From assembly GCF_009859475.1 (NCBI RefSeq), contig NZ_CP044549.1, positions 3,038,001 to 3,102,000 of the forward strand: DNA of 64,000 nt. Direction: 5' to 3'. The notes under the pieces are model-generated. The model was not told the origin of the DNA. It saw only the letters and a program-made list of their open reading frames with translations, and made no database searches. The position numbers were made by a program, and so were the translations under genes. Positions within the stretch are counted from its first letter, which is position 1, and every line of letters starts with the position of its first letter. This DNA comes from Hydrogenophaga sp. BPS33 (GTDB lineage Bacteria; Pseudomonadota; Gammaproteobacteria; Burkholderiales; Burkholderiaceae_C). This document shows positions 39,158 through 48,699 of the stretch, piece by piece.

Positions 39158-39343
39158 GCTTACTGGCAGTCGAAACTGCAGCATTTTTTTTGATCGTGTT
39201 TTTGCATCGTGAGACCTGGCTTGCAAAAACGGGGTCTTGGCGCCAACGCGCATCGCAAAATCACGGGTTGGTCCGATGATCCGGTCACCGAGAGACACGT
39301 GTCGTGCAGAACGCGGCATATCCAACCTATTCTGGAGATACAC

Positions 39344-41581
39344 ATGAGCAGCCAGCAACCCACCATCATCTACACCCTGACGGACGAAGCGCCGCTGCTG
39401 GCCACCAGCTCGTTCCTGCCCATCATTCGCACCTTCGCGGCGCCCGCCGGCATCGACGTGGCCACGCGCGACATCTCCGTTGCCGCACGTGTGCTGGCTG
39501 CTTTCCCCGAGCACCTGACCGATGAACAGCGTGTTTCCGACGACTTGGCCGAACTGGGCAAGCTGACGCTCAAGCCCGAGGCCAACATCATCAAGCTGCC
39601 CAACATCAGCGCGTCCGTGGCGCAGTTGAAGGCCGTGATCAAGGAGTTGCAGGACAAGGGCTACAAGATCCCCGACTTCCCGGAGAGCCCGAAGAACGAC
39701 GAAGAGAAGGACATTCGCGCACGCTACAACAAGTGCACCGGCAGCGCCGTGAACCCGGTGCTGCGCGAAGGCAACTCGGACCGCCGCGCGCCCAAGGCCG
39801 TCAAGGAATACGCGCGCAAGAACCCGCACAGCATGGGCGAGTGGAGCCAGGCCTCGCGCTCGCACGTCTCGCACATGCACCACGGCGACTTCTACCACGG
39901 TGAGAAGTCGATGACGCTGGACCGCGCGCGCGACGTGAAGATGGAGCTCATCACCAAGAGCGGCAAGACCATCGTGCTCAAGCCCAAGGTCTCGCTGCTG
40001 GACCGCGAGGTCATCGACTCGATGTTCATGAGCAAGAAGGCCCTGCTGGCTTTCTACGAGAAAGAAATCGAAGACGCACACAAGACCGGCGTGATGTTCT
40101 CGCTGCACGTGAAGGCGACCATGATGAAGGTGTCGCACCCGATCGTCTTCGGCCACTGCGTGCGCATCTTCTACCGCGAAGCCTTCGAGAAGCACGGCAA
40201 GCTGTTCGACGAGCTGGGCGTGAACGTCAACAACGGCATGGTCGATCTCTACAACAAGATCGCCTCGCTGCCGCAAAGCAAGCAGGACGAGATCAAGCGC
40301 GACCTGCACGCGTGCCACGAAGGTCGCCCCGAACTGGCCATGGTGGACTCGGCCAAGGGCATCACCAACTTCCATTCGCCCAACGACGTGATCGTCGACG
40401 CCTCGATGCCCGCCATGATCCGCAACAGCGGCAAGATGTGGGGCGCCGATGGCCGCTTGAAGGACGTGAAGGCCGTCATGCCCGAGTCGACCTTCGCCCG
40501 CATCTACCAGGAGATCATCAACTTCTGCAAGTGGCATGGCGCGTTCGACCCCAAGACCATGGGCACGGTGCCCAACGTGGGCCTGATGGCGCAGCAGGCC
40601 GAGGAATACGGCTCGCACGACAAGACCTTCGAAGTGCCCGAAGACGGTGTGGCCAACATCACCGACCTGAACACGGGTGAGGTGCTGATGAGCCAGGACG
40701 TGGAAGCCGGCGACATCTGGCGCATGTGCCAGGTGAAGGACGCCGCCATCCGCGACTGGGTCAAGCTGGCCGTCACGCGCGCGCGCAACTCGGGCATGCC
40801 CGTGGTGTTCTGGCTGGACTCGTACCGCCCGCACGAGGCGCAGCTGATCACCAAGGTCAAGATGTACCTGCACGAGCACAACACGGCCGGTCTGGACATC
40901 CAGATCATGAGCCAGGTGCGCGCCATGCGTTACACCCTGGAGCGCGTGATCCGTGGCCAGGACACCATCAGCGCCACTGGCAACATCCTGCGCGACTACC
41001 TCACCGACCTGTTCCCCATCATGGAACTGGGCACCTCGGCCAAGATGCTGTCCATCGTGCCGCTGATGGCCGGTGGTGGCATGTACGAAACGGGTGCGGG
41101 CGGCTCGGCGCCCAAGCACGTGCAACAACTGGTGGAAGAAAACCACCTGCGCTGGGATTCGCTGGGTGAGTTCCTGGCCCTGGCCGTGTCCTTCGAGGAC
41201 TTGGGGCTCAAGACCGGCAACGAGAAGGCCAAGATCCTGGCCAAGACGCTGGACACCGCCACGGGCCAACTGCTGGACAACAACAAGAACCCTTCGCCCA
41301 AGACCGGCCAGCTCGACAACCGTGGCAGCCAGTTCTATCTGGCGCTGTACTGGGCACAGGCACTCGCCGCACAAACCGAAGACGCGGCCCTGGCCGCCAA
41401 GTTCGCGCCGCTGGCCAAGCAACTGGCCGAGAACGAGAAGGCCATCGTCGCTGAGCTGACCGAGGTGCAGGGCAAGTCGGTGGACATCGGTGGCTACTAC
41501 AAGCCGGACTTCGCCAAACTGGAAACGGTGATGCGCCCGAGCAAGACCTTCAACGCGGCGCTGGCATCCGTGAAGTCCTGA
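39344..41581 (+). CDS. icd: NADP-dependent isocitrate dehydrogenase, monomeric type
   Basis: Oxidative decarboxylation of isocitrate to 2-oxoglutarate in the TCA cycle. About 745 residues, the length of the monomeric (IDH-II) family and unrelated in sequence length to the common dimeric enzyme. Recognisable segments are [18 protein letters not shown] near 10-27, [25 protein letters not shown] sequence near 132-150, and [18 protein letters not shown] near 365-382. The ATG at 39344 fits the family start; longer frames run into the promoter region. It has its own terminator. A second, dimeric isocitrate dehydrogenase lies 0.6 kb downstream. Confidence 0.96.
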   Translation: MSSQQPTIIYTLTDEAPLLATSSFLPIIRTFAAPAGIDVATRDISVAARVLAAFPEHLTDEQRVSDDLAELGKLTLKPEANIIKLPNISASVAQLKAVIKELQDKGYKIPDFPESPKNDEEKDIRARYNKCTGSAVNPVLREGNSDRRAPKAVKEYARKNPHSMGEWSQASRSHVSHMHHGDFYHGEKSMTLDRARDVKMELITKSGKTIVLKPKVSLLDREVIDSMFMSKKALLAFYEKEIEDAHKTGVMFSLHVKATMMKVSHPIVFGHCVRIFYREAFEKHGKLFDELGVNVNNGMVDLYNKIASLPQSKQDEIKRDLHACHEGRPELAMVDSAKGITNFHSPNDVIVDASMPAMIRNSGKMWGADGRLKDVKAVMPESTFARIYQEIINFCKWHGAFDPKTMGTVPNVGLMAQQAEEYGSHDKTFEVPEDGVANITDLNTGEVLMSQDVEAGDIWRMCQVKDAAIRDWVKLAVTRARNSGMPVVFWLDSYRPHEAQLITKVKMYLHEHNTAGLDIQIMSQVRAMRYTLERVIRGQDTISATGNILRDYLTDLFPIMELGTSAKMLSIVPLMAGGGMYETGAGGSAPKHVQQLVEENHLRWDSLGEFLALAVSFEDLGLKTGNEKAKILAKTLDTATGQLLDNNKNPSPKTGQLDNRGSQFYLALYWAQALAAQTEDAALAAKFAPLAKQLAENEKAIVAELTEVQGKSVDIGGYYKPDFAKLETVMRPSKTFNAALASVKS

Positions 41582-41611
41582 GCGCGTTCATCCGCACGGC
41601 AAGGATGACGA

Positions 41612-41636
41612 GGCCGCCGGCAACGGCGGCCTTTTT
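41612..41636 (+). terminator. Intrinsic terminator of the monomeric icd gene
   Basis: GGCCGCCG (41612-41619), a GCAA loop and CGGCGGCC (41624-41631) are followed by TTTTT. It ends at the stop codon of the convergent DUF192 gene. Confidence 0.9.
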
Positions 41637-42082
41637 CATTTGCCGAAAAGCGCGCCGCTCAGGCGCGTGCCGGCTTTGATGCCGCGCTGGGCGAACCAGC
41701 CCTGGTGCATCTCCAGCACGTAACGCACCGGCTTGGCCGAGCAGTGCGAGTCCAGGCTTTGCGGCTTCATGTCCGCGAGGTTCACGATGGTGCCATCGTC
41801 GGCAACGAACGCTGCTGTCAGAGGCAGCAAGGTGTTTTTCATCCAGAAGCACTGGCCGGCCGGCTGTTCGAAGACGAACAGCATGCCTTCGTTCGTGCCC
41901 ATGTCGCGCCGGTGCATCAGGCCGATTTCGCGTTGCTGTGGCGTGGCTGCCACCTGGGCGTCGATCAGACGCATGCCCACCGACAGGGAGACGCGGGGAA
42001 GGTCGAGTTGCGGTGTGTTCTGGGACCAGGCCGCGCCGTTGAGCGCGAAGAGCAGGCCGCAGAGGGAGAGAAGTGATTTCAT
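41636..42082 (-). CDS. Exported DUF192-family protein
   Basis: About 148 residues. A signal peptide at about 1-20 ends AAWSQ. The DUF192 core is clear: VSLSVGMRLIDAQVAATPQQREIGLMHRRDMGTNEGMLFVF, then FWMKNTLLPLTAAFVADDGTIVNL and the ending YVLEMHQGWFAQRGIKAGTRL. The biochemical function of the family is unknown; members are small exported beta-rich proteins. It lies between the two isocitrate dehydrogenase genes and points against the first one, so it is probably not part of the TCA cycle. Confidence 0.88.
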   Translation of the reverse strand: MKSLLSLCGLLFALNGAAWSQNTPQLDLPRVSLSVGMRLIDAQVAATPQQREIGLMHRRDMGTNEGMLFVFEQPAGQCFWMKNTLLPLTAAFVADDGTIVNLADMKPQSLDSHCSAKPVRYVLEMHQGWFAQRGIKAGTRLSGALFGK

Positions 42083-42222
42083 GATTCGAAGTGCGTGAGG
42101 CGGTCGAACAGGCCCGGATTGTCGGCTAAGGTGGGGGCCGGGCGCGTGGCGGAGGGCTTGCGCATGTTGAGTCTAGAATTTCGCGGCTTGTTCCCGTCCC
42201 CGTTTCCTGGAGCGTTCCCCGC

Positions 42223-43485
42223 ATGTACCAGCACATCCAAGTGCCGACCCAAGGTCAGAAGATCACCGTCAACAGCGATTTCTCGCTCAACGTGCCCGAC
42301 CAGGTCGTGCTGCCGTACATCCAGGGCGATGGCACCGGGGTTGACATCATGCCGGTGGCGCTCAAGCTGGTTGACGCCGCAGTGGCCAAGGCCTATGCGG
42401 GCCGCCGCCAGATCCACTGGATGGAGGCCTACGCCGGCGAGAAGGCCACGGCGCTGTATGGCCCCGATGCCTGGCTGCCCACCGAAACCGTGACCGCTCT
42501 GCGCGAGCACGTGGTCTCGCTCAAGGGCCCGCTCACCACCCCGGCGGGCAGCGGCATCCGCTCGCTCAACGTGGCCTTGCGTCAGGCGCTCGATCTGTAT
42601 GTGTGCCTGCGCCCGGTGCAGTACCTGCCGGGCGTCCCCTCGCCCTTGAAGGAGCCGGAGAAGACCCACATGGTCGTGTTCCGCGAAAACTCCGAAGACA
42701 TCTACGCCGGTATCGAGTTCGAAGCCGGCTCGCCGCAGGCGCAAAAGCTCATTGGCCTGTTGCAGGACGAGATGGGCGTGACCTCGATCCGTTTCCCTGG
42801 CACCTCGGGCGTGGGCATCAAGACCGTGTCGCGCGAGGGGACCGAGCGGCTGATGCGCAAGGCGATCCAGTACGCGATCGACCACGACAAGCCCAGCGTG
42901 ACCATCGTGCACAAGGGCAACATCATGCGGTACACCGAAGGCGCGTTCCGCGACTGGGCCTACGCGCTGGCGCAAACGGAGTTCGGTGCCGAGTTGCTGG
43001 ACGGCGGCCCTTTGTGCCAGATGCGCAACCCGAAGACGGGCCGGGAGATCCTCATCAAAGACTGCTTCGCCGACGACTTCCTGCAGCAAAGCCTGCTGCG
43101 GCCGCTGGAGTTCTCGGTGGTGGCCACGCTCAACCTCAACGGCGACTACATCGCCGACGCACTGGCCGCGCAGGTCGGGGGCATTGCCATCGCGCCCGGT
43201 GCCAACCTGTCGGACACGCTGGCCAGTTTCGAACCGACGCACGGCCCGGTGCCCAAACTGGCTGGGCGCGACTACGCCAACCCGTGCGCGCAGATCCTGG
43301 CCGCCGAGATGCTGCTGCGCCACCTGGGCTGGAAAGAGGGTGCCGACATCCTCATCGCCGCGCTCAAGGCGGCCATCGCCAGCAAGCAGGTGCCGCACGA
43401 CTTTGCCCGCGCCATGCAGGGCGCGGTGCAGGTCAGCACCTCGCGTTTTGGCCAGGTGATGGAAGAGTTCATCGAAGAGATGTGA
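42223..43485 (+). CDS. icd: Isocitrate dehydrogenase, homodimeric type
   Basis: Second enzyme for isocitrate oxidation, about 420 residues. The substrate site [13 protein letters not shown] near 107-119 keeps the serine that AceK phosphorylates in E. coli, and [29 protein letters not shown] and [26 protein letters not shown] are full-length matches to E. coli Icd. The cofactor pocket is mixed: the E. coli K344-Y345 pair is Lys-Leu here, V351 is Ala, Y391 is His, and R395 is kept, so NADP is probable but not certain. GGAG lies about 9 bases before the ATG. Confidence 0.95.
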   Translation: MYQHIQVPTQGQKITVNSDFSLNVPDQVVLPYIQGDGTGVDIMPVALKLVDAAVAKAYAGRRQIHWMEAYAGEKATALYGPDAWLPTETVTALREHVVSLKGPLTTPAGSGIRSLNVALRQALDLYVCLRPVQYLPGVPSPLKEPEKTHMVVFRENSEDIYAGIEFEAGSPQAQKLIGLLQDEMGVTSIRFPGTSGVGIKTVSREGTERLMRKAIQYAIDHDKPSVTIVHKGNIMRYTEGAFRDWAYALAQTEFGAELLDGGPLCQMRNPKTGREILIKDCFADDFLQQSLLRPLEFSVVATLNLNGDYIADALAAQVGGIAIAPGANLSDTLASFEPTHGPVPKLAGRDYANPCAQILAAEMLLRHLGWKEGADILIAALKAAIASKQVPHDFARAMQGAVQVSTSRFGQVMEEFIEEM

Positions 43486-43553
43486 GCCGCGCGCGGGCGT
43501 GCACCGGCAAGCCGCGCTGAGCGCTCAGGGCAGGCGTTGAAAGCCTCCGAGCT

Positions 43554-44315
43554 TCAGTCCGGCCCGAACGCTTCACCGATGTCTCGCGCGGTGGCCTTGG
43601 CCACCGGCACCATGCGCGCCAGCCAGCTCGGCGACATGCTGCGCGAAAAGGTCGAGCAGGCCAGCACGCCAAGCAACTGTCCCGAGCGGCTGCGAACAGG
43701 GACTGCGATCGCGCTGCTTTCGTCGTTGCGCTGGCCGTTGCGCTGGGTGTGGCCACGCTGGCGCGCGTTGCGCATCATCTGACGCAAGGCCGGCGCGTTC
43801 CAGCGCGCAAGACCGCAGTCTTGTTGGTTCAGCAGGTCGATCAGGATGCGGCGTTCCTTGCGGTCGCAGAAGGCCAGGTAAGCGTTGCCCAGGGCCGTCG
43901 ACAGCAGATCGTAGGCCTGGCCGATGGAGGTCGGCTTCATGGAGTACGGGCTGTACGGCATCGAACACACATTGGCGCGCACCACCGGGCCGTCGATCAC
44001 GCCCATGGCCATGGGCCACTTGCTGTCCCTGGTGGCGGCGATCACGATCGGCCGCGCCACATCGGCCAAGCGGTTCTTCTGCGTCACGCCCCGGCTGAGT
44101 TCGGTCACCGACTGCGTCAGACGGTAGCGGCCCGCCATCTCCGGGCCGCTGTAGACGCAGTGCTCGGCCTGCAGCGTGCTCAGCAGACGGTGCAAGGTGG
44201 ACTTGGGCAGACCCGTGCGCTCCTGCAGCGCCTGCAGGCTCCAGACCTCGCGCTCGTTCATGAGGCGCAGCAGGTTCAGCACGCGCTGGACGGCGCGTAT
44301 CGGGTCGTCTTTCAT
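43554..44315 (-). CDS. IclR-family transcriptional regulator of the adjacent seven-gene operon
   Basis: About 253 residues. The winged helix-turn-helix is at about 5-65 (RAVQRVLNLLRLMN, WSLQALQERTGLPKSTLHRLLSTLQ, RYRLT). The effector domain follows from about 80, with SIGQAYDLLSTALGNAYLAFC and a C-terminal SSAIAVPVRSRSGQLLGVLACSTF. It is transcribed away from the Bug-receptor operon. The 149-base spacer holds a perfect 17-bp palindrome, the probable operator for both directions. The inducer is unknown because the operon's substrate is unknown. Confidence 0.9.
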   Translation of the reverse strand: MKDDPIRAVQRVLNLLRLMNEREVWSLQALQERTGLPKSTLHRLLSTLQAEHCVYSGPEMAGRYRLTQSVTELSRGVTQKNRLADVARPIVIAATRDSKWPMAMGVIDGPVVRANVCSMPYSPYSMKPTSIGQAYDLLSTALGNAYLAFCDRKERRILIDLLNQQDCGLARWNAPALRQMMRNARQRGHTQRNGQRNDESSAIAVPVRSRSGQLLGVLACSTFSRSMSPSWLARMVPVAKATARDIGEAFGPD

Positions 44316-44361
44316 GGGGGCAGATTACCGCACCAAGCCCGGAAAACCGGTGCGCCCTTGC

Positions 44362-44378
44362 ATTCCGACAGTCGGAAT
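44362..44378. promoter_or_regulatory. Candidate IclR operator of the seven-gene operon
   Basis: Perfect palindrome ATTCCGAC-A-GTCGGAAT (8-1-8), 46 bases upstream of the IclR start and 86 bases upstream of the first operon gene. It has the same geometry as the palindrome beside pobA but different bases, as expected for a different IclR protein. Confidence 0.65.
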
Positions 44379-44464
44379 CCGCCGTTTCAGCCGAGCCGCG
44401 ACGCTCATTTTGGGCGGCTGCGTGCCTAGACTGCCGCACGCACTTCAACAACAGAGACAAACAC

Positions 44465-45463
44465 ATGCAAGCGATTCCCACACGTCGACGCCAACTGACC
44501 GCTGCTCTGGCCTTGCTGCCTTTCGCGGGCCTCTCCGGCTTCTCGGGCGCAGCCCTGGCCAACACCACCTACCCCAACAAGCCCATCCGCCTGGTCGTGC
44601 CGTACCCACCGGGTGGGTCCACGGACTTGCTGGCGCGTCTGTTGAGCAAGCAGTTCTTCCCCGCCGCGAACCAGCCGACCGTGGTGGAAAACACCGGTGG
44701 CGCTGGCGGCAACATCGGCGCGCAGATGGTGGTGCGCGCGCCGGCCGACGGCTACACGCTGGAGGTGGGCGCGATGTCGCAACACGCAATGAACGGCTCG
44801 CTGTACAAGGGCCTCACGTTCGACCCCATGGCCGACTTCGTGCCCGTGGCCATGCTGGCCTATGTGGTCAACGTGATCGCCGTGTCCACGCGGCTGCCGG
44901 TGAACAACCTCGCCGAACTGCTGGCCTACATCAAGTCCCACCCGGGCAAGGTGAACTATTCGTCGGGTGGCATCGGTTCGCACAACCACCTCACGCTCGA
45001 ATACCTGGCGCGGTTTGCAAATCTGAAGATGACGCACGTGCCTTACCGCGGCGGCGGGCCGGCCGTGGCCGCGCTGGTGGCGGGCGAGGTCGATCTGTTC
45101 GCCGGCGGCGCCTCGCTGCTGATGCCGCAGGCCCATGCCGGCAAGGTCAAGCTGATCGCGGTGACCGAGGCCAGGCGCTCCGAGCTGCTGCCCGACGTGC
45201 CCGCCGTGGCCGAGAGCATTTCCAACTTCGAGGTCAGCAACTGGTACGGCATCTTTGCGCGCAGCAACCTGCCGGGCCCGTTGCTGGCGCAGATCAACCG
45301 GGAAGTGGACCGCGCCATGAGCGAGCCCGCGACGAAGCAGCAGCTGCGCGATCGTGGCATGACGCACACCGTCATGTCGCCCGCGCAGCTCGACAAGCTG
45401 CTCAAGGCCGAGCACAAGCGGTGGTCGGACATCATCACGTCCATGAACATCGCGGCCGAATGA
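44465..45463 (+). CDS. Bug-family substrate-binding protein (operon gene 1)
   Basis: About 332 residues. N-terminus with RRRQLTAALALLP and a hydrophobic stretch, signal cleavage near AALAN (about residue 33). The mature start is YPNKPIRLVVPYPPGGSTDLLARLL, the classical Bug sequence, followed by VVENTGGAGGNIGA and ADGYTL. It is a periplasmic receptor without TctAB partners nearby. Its stop overlaps the next start by 4 bases. It is one of two Bug receptors in the same operon, which share the fold but differ clearly, so each may bind a different ligand or stereoisomer. Confidence 0.92.
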   Translation: MQAIPTRRRQLTAALALLPFAGLSGFSGAALANTTYPNKPIRLVVPYPPGGSTDLLARLLSKQFFPAANQPTVVENTGGAGGNIGAQMVVRAPADGYTLEVGAMSQHAMNGSLYKGLTFDPMADFVPVAMLAYVVNVIAVSTRLPVNNLAELLAYIKSHPGKVNYSSGGIGSHNHLTLEYLARFANLKMTHVPYRGGGPAVAALVAGEVDLFAGGASLLMPQAHAGKVKLIAVTEARRSELLPDVPAVAESISNFEVSNWYGIFARSNLPGPLLAQINREVDRAMSEPATKQQLRDRGMTHTVMSPAQLDKLLKAEHKRWSDIITSMNIAAE

Positions 45464-45942
45464 TGGGCGCGCGTGACTTTGCCGCCGAAGCGCTGGCCCG
45501 CCAGGCGATCGACGCGCTGAACGCGCGCTTCGCCTACCAGATCGACAACGGTCAGTCCGCACAGGTGCCCGAGCTGTTCACCGTCGACGGCCACTACGCC
45601 ATCGCCCATGGCGCAGAACGGCGCGTGAGCACGGGCCAGGCGGCCATCCGCGCCGCCTACGAAGAGCGCGCGGCCCGTGGTGCGCGGACTTCGTGCCATT
45701 TGTTCACCAACCTGCATGTGTCTGGGGCCACGACCGACACCGCTCACAGCCATTGTTTCCTGCTGCTGTTCGCGCAAGACGGTCTGCCGCCACACCCGGC
45801 GCAGCCGCTGCTGGTGGCGCGCTACGACGACATCTGCGAACGCGACGCGCAAGGCCTATGGCGCTACCGCTCGCGCGAGGCCACAGTGCTTTTCGTGAGC
45901 GACGACCACCGCCCCATCGCTTTGCCGCTGGCCAAGGCCTGA
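45460..45942 (+). CDS. SnoaL/NTF2-like small protein (operon gene 2)
   Basis: About 160 residues. An N-terminal helix region (AIDALNARFAYQIDNGQSAQVPELF) is followed by VDGHYAIAHGAERRVSTGQAAIRAAYEER and strands with HLFTNLHV and HSHCFLLLF, the pattern of SnoaL-like (NTF2 fold) proteins. Such proteins serve as small isomerases, dehydratases or ring-opening helpers, but many are uncharacterised. ATGATG at 45460-45465 overlaps the stop of the Bug gene, and either ATG could start translation. Catalytic residues cannot be assigned with confidence. Confidence 0.75.
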   Translation: MMGARDFAAEALARQAIDALNARFAYQIDNGQSAQVPELFTVDGHYAIAHGAERRVSTGQAAIRAAYEERAARGARTSCHLFTNLHVSGATTDTAHSHCFLLLFAQDGLPPHPAQPLLVARYDDICERDAQGLWRYRSREATVLFVSDDHRPIALPLAKA

Positions 45943-45974
45943 CGCCTTCTCCAACCCCCCATACGAGACAGACC

Positions 45975-46991
45975 ATGAACCCCTTCCAGACCTTGGGCCG
46001 CGTGGCCCGGGTGGCTGCGGTGTGCGCGATGGCGTGCATTGCCGGCACCACACTGGCCCAGGACAACGCCGCGCGCAGCAGCACCTGGCCGCAGCGCGCG
46101 GTCACCATCGTGGTGCCTTATCCACCGGGCGGCTCGCTCGACGCCATCGTTCGCCCCTACGCCCTGGCCCTGCAGCACCTTTGGGGCCAGCCGGTGGTCA
46201 TCGACAACAAGCCGGGCGCCAACGAATCCATCGGCGTGCAAACCTTGCTCAAGGCGCCGGCCGATGGCTACACCTTGCTCGCGGCCACCGACTCGGCCAT
46301 GGTGCTCAACCCCTTGCTCAATCCCAACCTGGCTTACAAGCCGCAGCAGGACTTCGCACCGATCACGCAACTGGTCGACATGCCCATGGTCTTCGTGGTT
46401 CCCGACAACTCGCCCGCGCGCAGCATGGCCGACTTCGTGCAGCTGGCCCGCGACGCCTCGCGCCAGCAACGCGATCTCAGCTACGGCTCCAGCGGCGTGG
46501 GGGGGCCGCTGCACCTGGCGTTGGCCGGTTTCGTGGCCGATCACCAGCTCAAGATGGTGCACGTGCCGTACAAGGGTGCGGCCGAGATGCTCAAGGACGT
46601 GTCCACCGGTCTGGTCGATGCGTCCGTCTCGGGCGTGGCCTCGGCTCGCCCGCTGCTCGAAGCCCACCGCCTGCGCGCCCTGGCAGTGTCCAGCGCACAG
46701 CGCATGGCCTCGCTGCCGGGCGTGCCGACCTTGTCCGAAGCCGGCATCGCCGATTTCGGTGCCAGCTTCTTCATTGGCCTCGTGGCGCGCACCGGCACGC
46801 CGCTCGAGGTGGTGCGCGCGGTGCAGGAGGCGGTGAAGAAAGCCGCCGCCGATCCGGCGGGCCGACAGCGGCTGGAGACGGCAGGGGCGATCAATGTCGC
46901 TTCCTCGCCCGCGGAGTTCGCGGCGGTGGTCACGGCACGGCACGCTGCGCTCCAGGCGCGCCTGGGCAAGATCAAGATCGAGATGCGATGA
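45975..46991 (+). CDS. Bug-family substrate-binding protein (operon gene 3)
   Basis: About 338 residues. Signal peptide of about 28 residues ending AGTTLAQ. The mature part has WPQRAVTIVVPYPPGGSLDAIVRP, VVIDNKPGANESIGV and ADGYTLLAA, all typical of Bug receptors. It starts 32 bases after gene 2 with GAGACAG upstream, and overlaps gene 4 by 4 bases. It is the second periplasmic receptor of the operon. The membrane permease it may feed is not encoded here. Confidence 0.92.
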   Translation: MNPFQTLGRVARVAAVCAMACIAGTTLAQDNAARSSTWPQRAVTIVVPYPPGGSLDAIVRPYALALQHLWGQPVVIDNKPGANESIGVQTLLKAPADGYTLLAATDSAMVLNPLLNPNLAYKPQQDFAPITQLVDMPMVFVVPDNSPARSMADFVQLARDASRQQRDLSYGSSGVGGPLHLALAGFVADHQLKMVHVPYKGAAEMLKDVSTGLVDASVSGVASARPLLEAHRLRALAVSSAQRMASLPGVPTLSEAGIADFGASFFIGLVARTGTPLEVVRAVQEAVKKAAADPAGRQRLETAGAINVASSPAEFAAVVTARHAALQARLGKIKIEMR

Positions 46992-47758
46992 CGCCCGGTT
47001 TTCGCGACCAACTCGTGGGCGGCGCTGCCCTGTTCGGCAGCTTCATCAAGACGCCATCGCCGCACGCCACCGAAATCCTGGGCGACCTGGGCTTCGACTT
47101 CGTGGTGATCGACGCCGAGCACGCGCCGTTCGAGCGCCACGCGATGGACACCATGCTGCTGGGAGCGCGGGCCGCCGGCATTGCGGCGCTGGTGCGTGTG
47201 CCAGCGCTCAGCGGGCCGCACATCCTCGCGGCGCTGGACGACGGGGCGGCCGGCGTTCTCGTGCCGCACATCGATTCGGTGGACAAGGCGCGCGAACTCG
47301 TGACACTGAGCCGCTACGCGGGCCGCCGCGGATTCTCGAATTCGACCCGGGCCGGTGGTTATGGTGGGCGCGCGATGTGGGACCACGTGGACATGGCCGA
47401 TCGCGCGATCGCGGTGATCGCCATGGTTGAAGACGTGGCCGGTGTCGATGCCATCGACGCGATCGTCGATGTGCCGGGACTCGATGGCGTCTTCATCGGC
47501 CGGGGCGACCTCGCCGTGGCCCTGCAAGACCGCACGCCGAATGCCGAGCGCGTGGCCGCGATGACCGAACGCGTGCTGCAGGCCACACGCCGCGCTGGCA
47601 AAGCCGCGTGGGTGATGACAGCCAGCGCGCAGGAGGCCGCGCGCCTGCAGCCGTTGGGTGTAAGGGGCTTCATCGTTTCGTCCGACCAGGGTTTCCTTCG
47701 CAGCGCAGCTTCTCAGGCGCTGGGCAGCTTTCGTACCGCCTGCGCCGCAGGAGTCTGA
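46988..47758 (+). CDS. HpcH/HpaI-family aldolase (operon gene 4)
   Basis: About 256 residues, a class II (metal-dependent) aldolase that splits or forms 4-hydroxy-2-keto acids, usually releasing pyruvate. Key segments are GSFIKTPSP, FVVIDAEHAPF with the catalytic His near 45, LVRVP with Arg near 70, MVEDVAG with the metal-binding Glu near 145, and VFIGRGDLAVAL with the metal-binding Asp near 171. The start overlaps the stop of gene 3 (ATGA) and its stop overlaps the start of gene 5 by one base. It is the clearest catabolic enzyme of the operon. Confidence 0.9.
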   Translation: MTPGFRDQLVGGAALFGSFIKTPSPHATEILGDLGFDFVVIDAEHAPFERHAMDTMLLGARAAGIAALVRVPALSGPHILAALDDGAAGVLVPHIDSVDKARELVTLSRYAGRRGFSNSTRAGGYGGRAMWDHVDMADRAIAVIAMVEDVAGVDAIDAIVDVPGLDGVFIGRGDLAVALQDRTPNAERVAAMTERVLQATRRAGKAAWVMTASAQEAARLQPLGVRGFIVSSDQGFLRSAASQALGSFRTACAAGV

Positions 47759-48699
47759 TGCCTTCGTTTTCTATGTTCCGCGCCATGTCTCCCACGTCTC
47801 CCGATCCCCGTGCCAGCCTGGCCGCTTACGGTCCCTCCACCTCGACACAAGGGTTCTCGCCCGCCGAGATCGCGCGTTTCCACGACGGCCCACCGCAGCA
47901 CGAAGCTGCGGGCTTGAGGATGTGGTTCGCGCGCGGCCAGAACTTCATCGTGGCCTACGTCGAGGCGCAAGCCGGTGCCTGTTTCGAGCGCGCCGATCAG
48001 CCCGACGAATACGTGCTGCTGCAGCCCGATGAGAGCGCGGCGGTGGACATCGAATGGCAGGGCCGTACCACGGCCGTGGCGGGCCACCGCATCGCCTTCG
48101 TGCCCGCCGGGGCGAGCGCCTTGCGCGTGCGCCAGGCCGGCCGGCTGGTGTTGCTTTTCAGCACGCAATCGGCCGATCTGTGCGCACGCTGCAGCAACCA
48201 GGCTGCGTACGAAGCGCCGCATCCTTACATGCCACCGTTCGCGCCCTGGCCCACGGCGGCCGATGGCCCATGCGTGCGCCACCACAGCCTGGACGTGGCC
48301 GACGAACCCGGGCGTTTCGGCCGCATCTGGCGCTGCTCGACCTTCATGGTCAATGTGCTGCCGGCGCAAGTGGGCCCGCGCGACGTGGCCCAGCTCTCGC
48401 CCCACCACCACGACGACTTCGAGCAAGGCTCGCTGGCGTTGGAGGGGGCTTTTGTGCACCACCTGCGCTGGCCGTGGACGGGCAACATGCACCACTGGCG
48501 CGAAGACGAAGCGGTGCACTGCGGCGCTCCCTCGATCGCGGTGATTCCGCCGCGTGCCATCCACACCTCGCGCGCTGTGCTCGAAGGGTTGAACCAGCTG
48601 GTCGACATTTTTTCGCCGCCCCGCTGGGACTTCTCGCTCAAGCCCGGCTGGGTGCTCAACGCCGACGACTACCCGCTGCCCAAGGAGGGCGCGCCATGA
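47758..48699 (+). CDS. Bicupin-like protein of unknown function (operon gene 5)
   Basis: About 313 residues. The N-terminal half (about 45-140) looks like a degenerate cupin barrel, with RADQPDEYVLLQPDESAAVDI and the ending LVLLFSTQS. The C-terminal half (about 195-300) has a metal site pattern HHHDDFEQGSLALEG and PPRAIHTS, with the His residues and Glu/Gln expected of a cupin. A Cys-x2-Cys (CARC) follows the first barrel. The start ATG shares a base with the stop of the aldolase gene. Metal-dependent isomerase or dioxygenase activity is possible, but the substrate is unknown. No close named family was recognised. Confidence 0.7.
   Translation: MPSFSMFRAMSPTSPDPRASLAAYGPSTSTQGFSPAEIARFHDGPPQHEAAGLRMWFARGQNFIVAYVEAQAGACFERADQPDEYVLLQPDESAAVDIEWQGRTTAVAGHRIAFVPAGASALRVRQAGRLVLLFSTQSADLCARCSNQAAYEAPHPYMPPFAPWPTAADGPCVRHHSLDVADEPGRFGRIWRCSTFMVNVLPAQVGPRDVAQLSPHHHDDFEQGSLALEGAFVHHLRWPWTGNMHHWREDEAVHCGAPSIAVIPPRAIHTSRAVLEGLNQLVDIFSPPRWDFSLKPGWVLNADDYPLPKEGAP

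Noticed and set aside
38498..41422. Very long open frame on the minus strand opposite sodB and icd
   Set aside because: It is the antisense of two well-supported genes, with His/Val/Leu/Gln-rich sequence typical of GC-rich antisense frames and no ribosome-binding site or domain.
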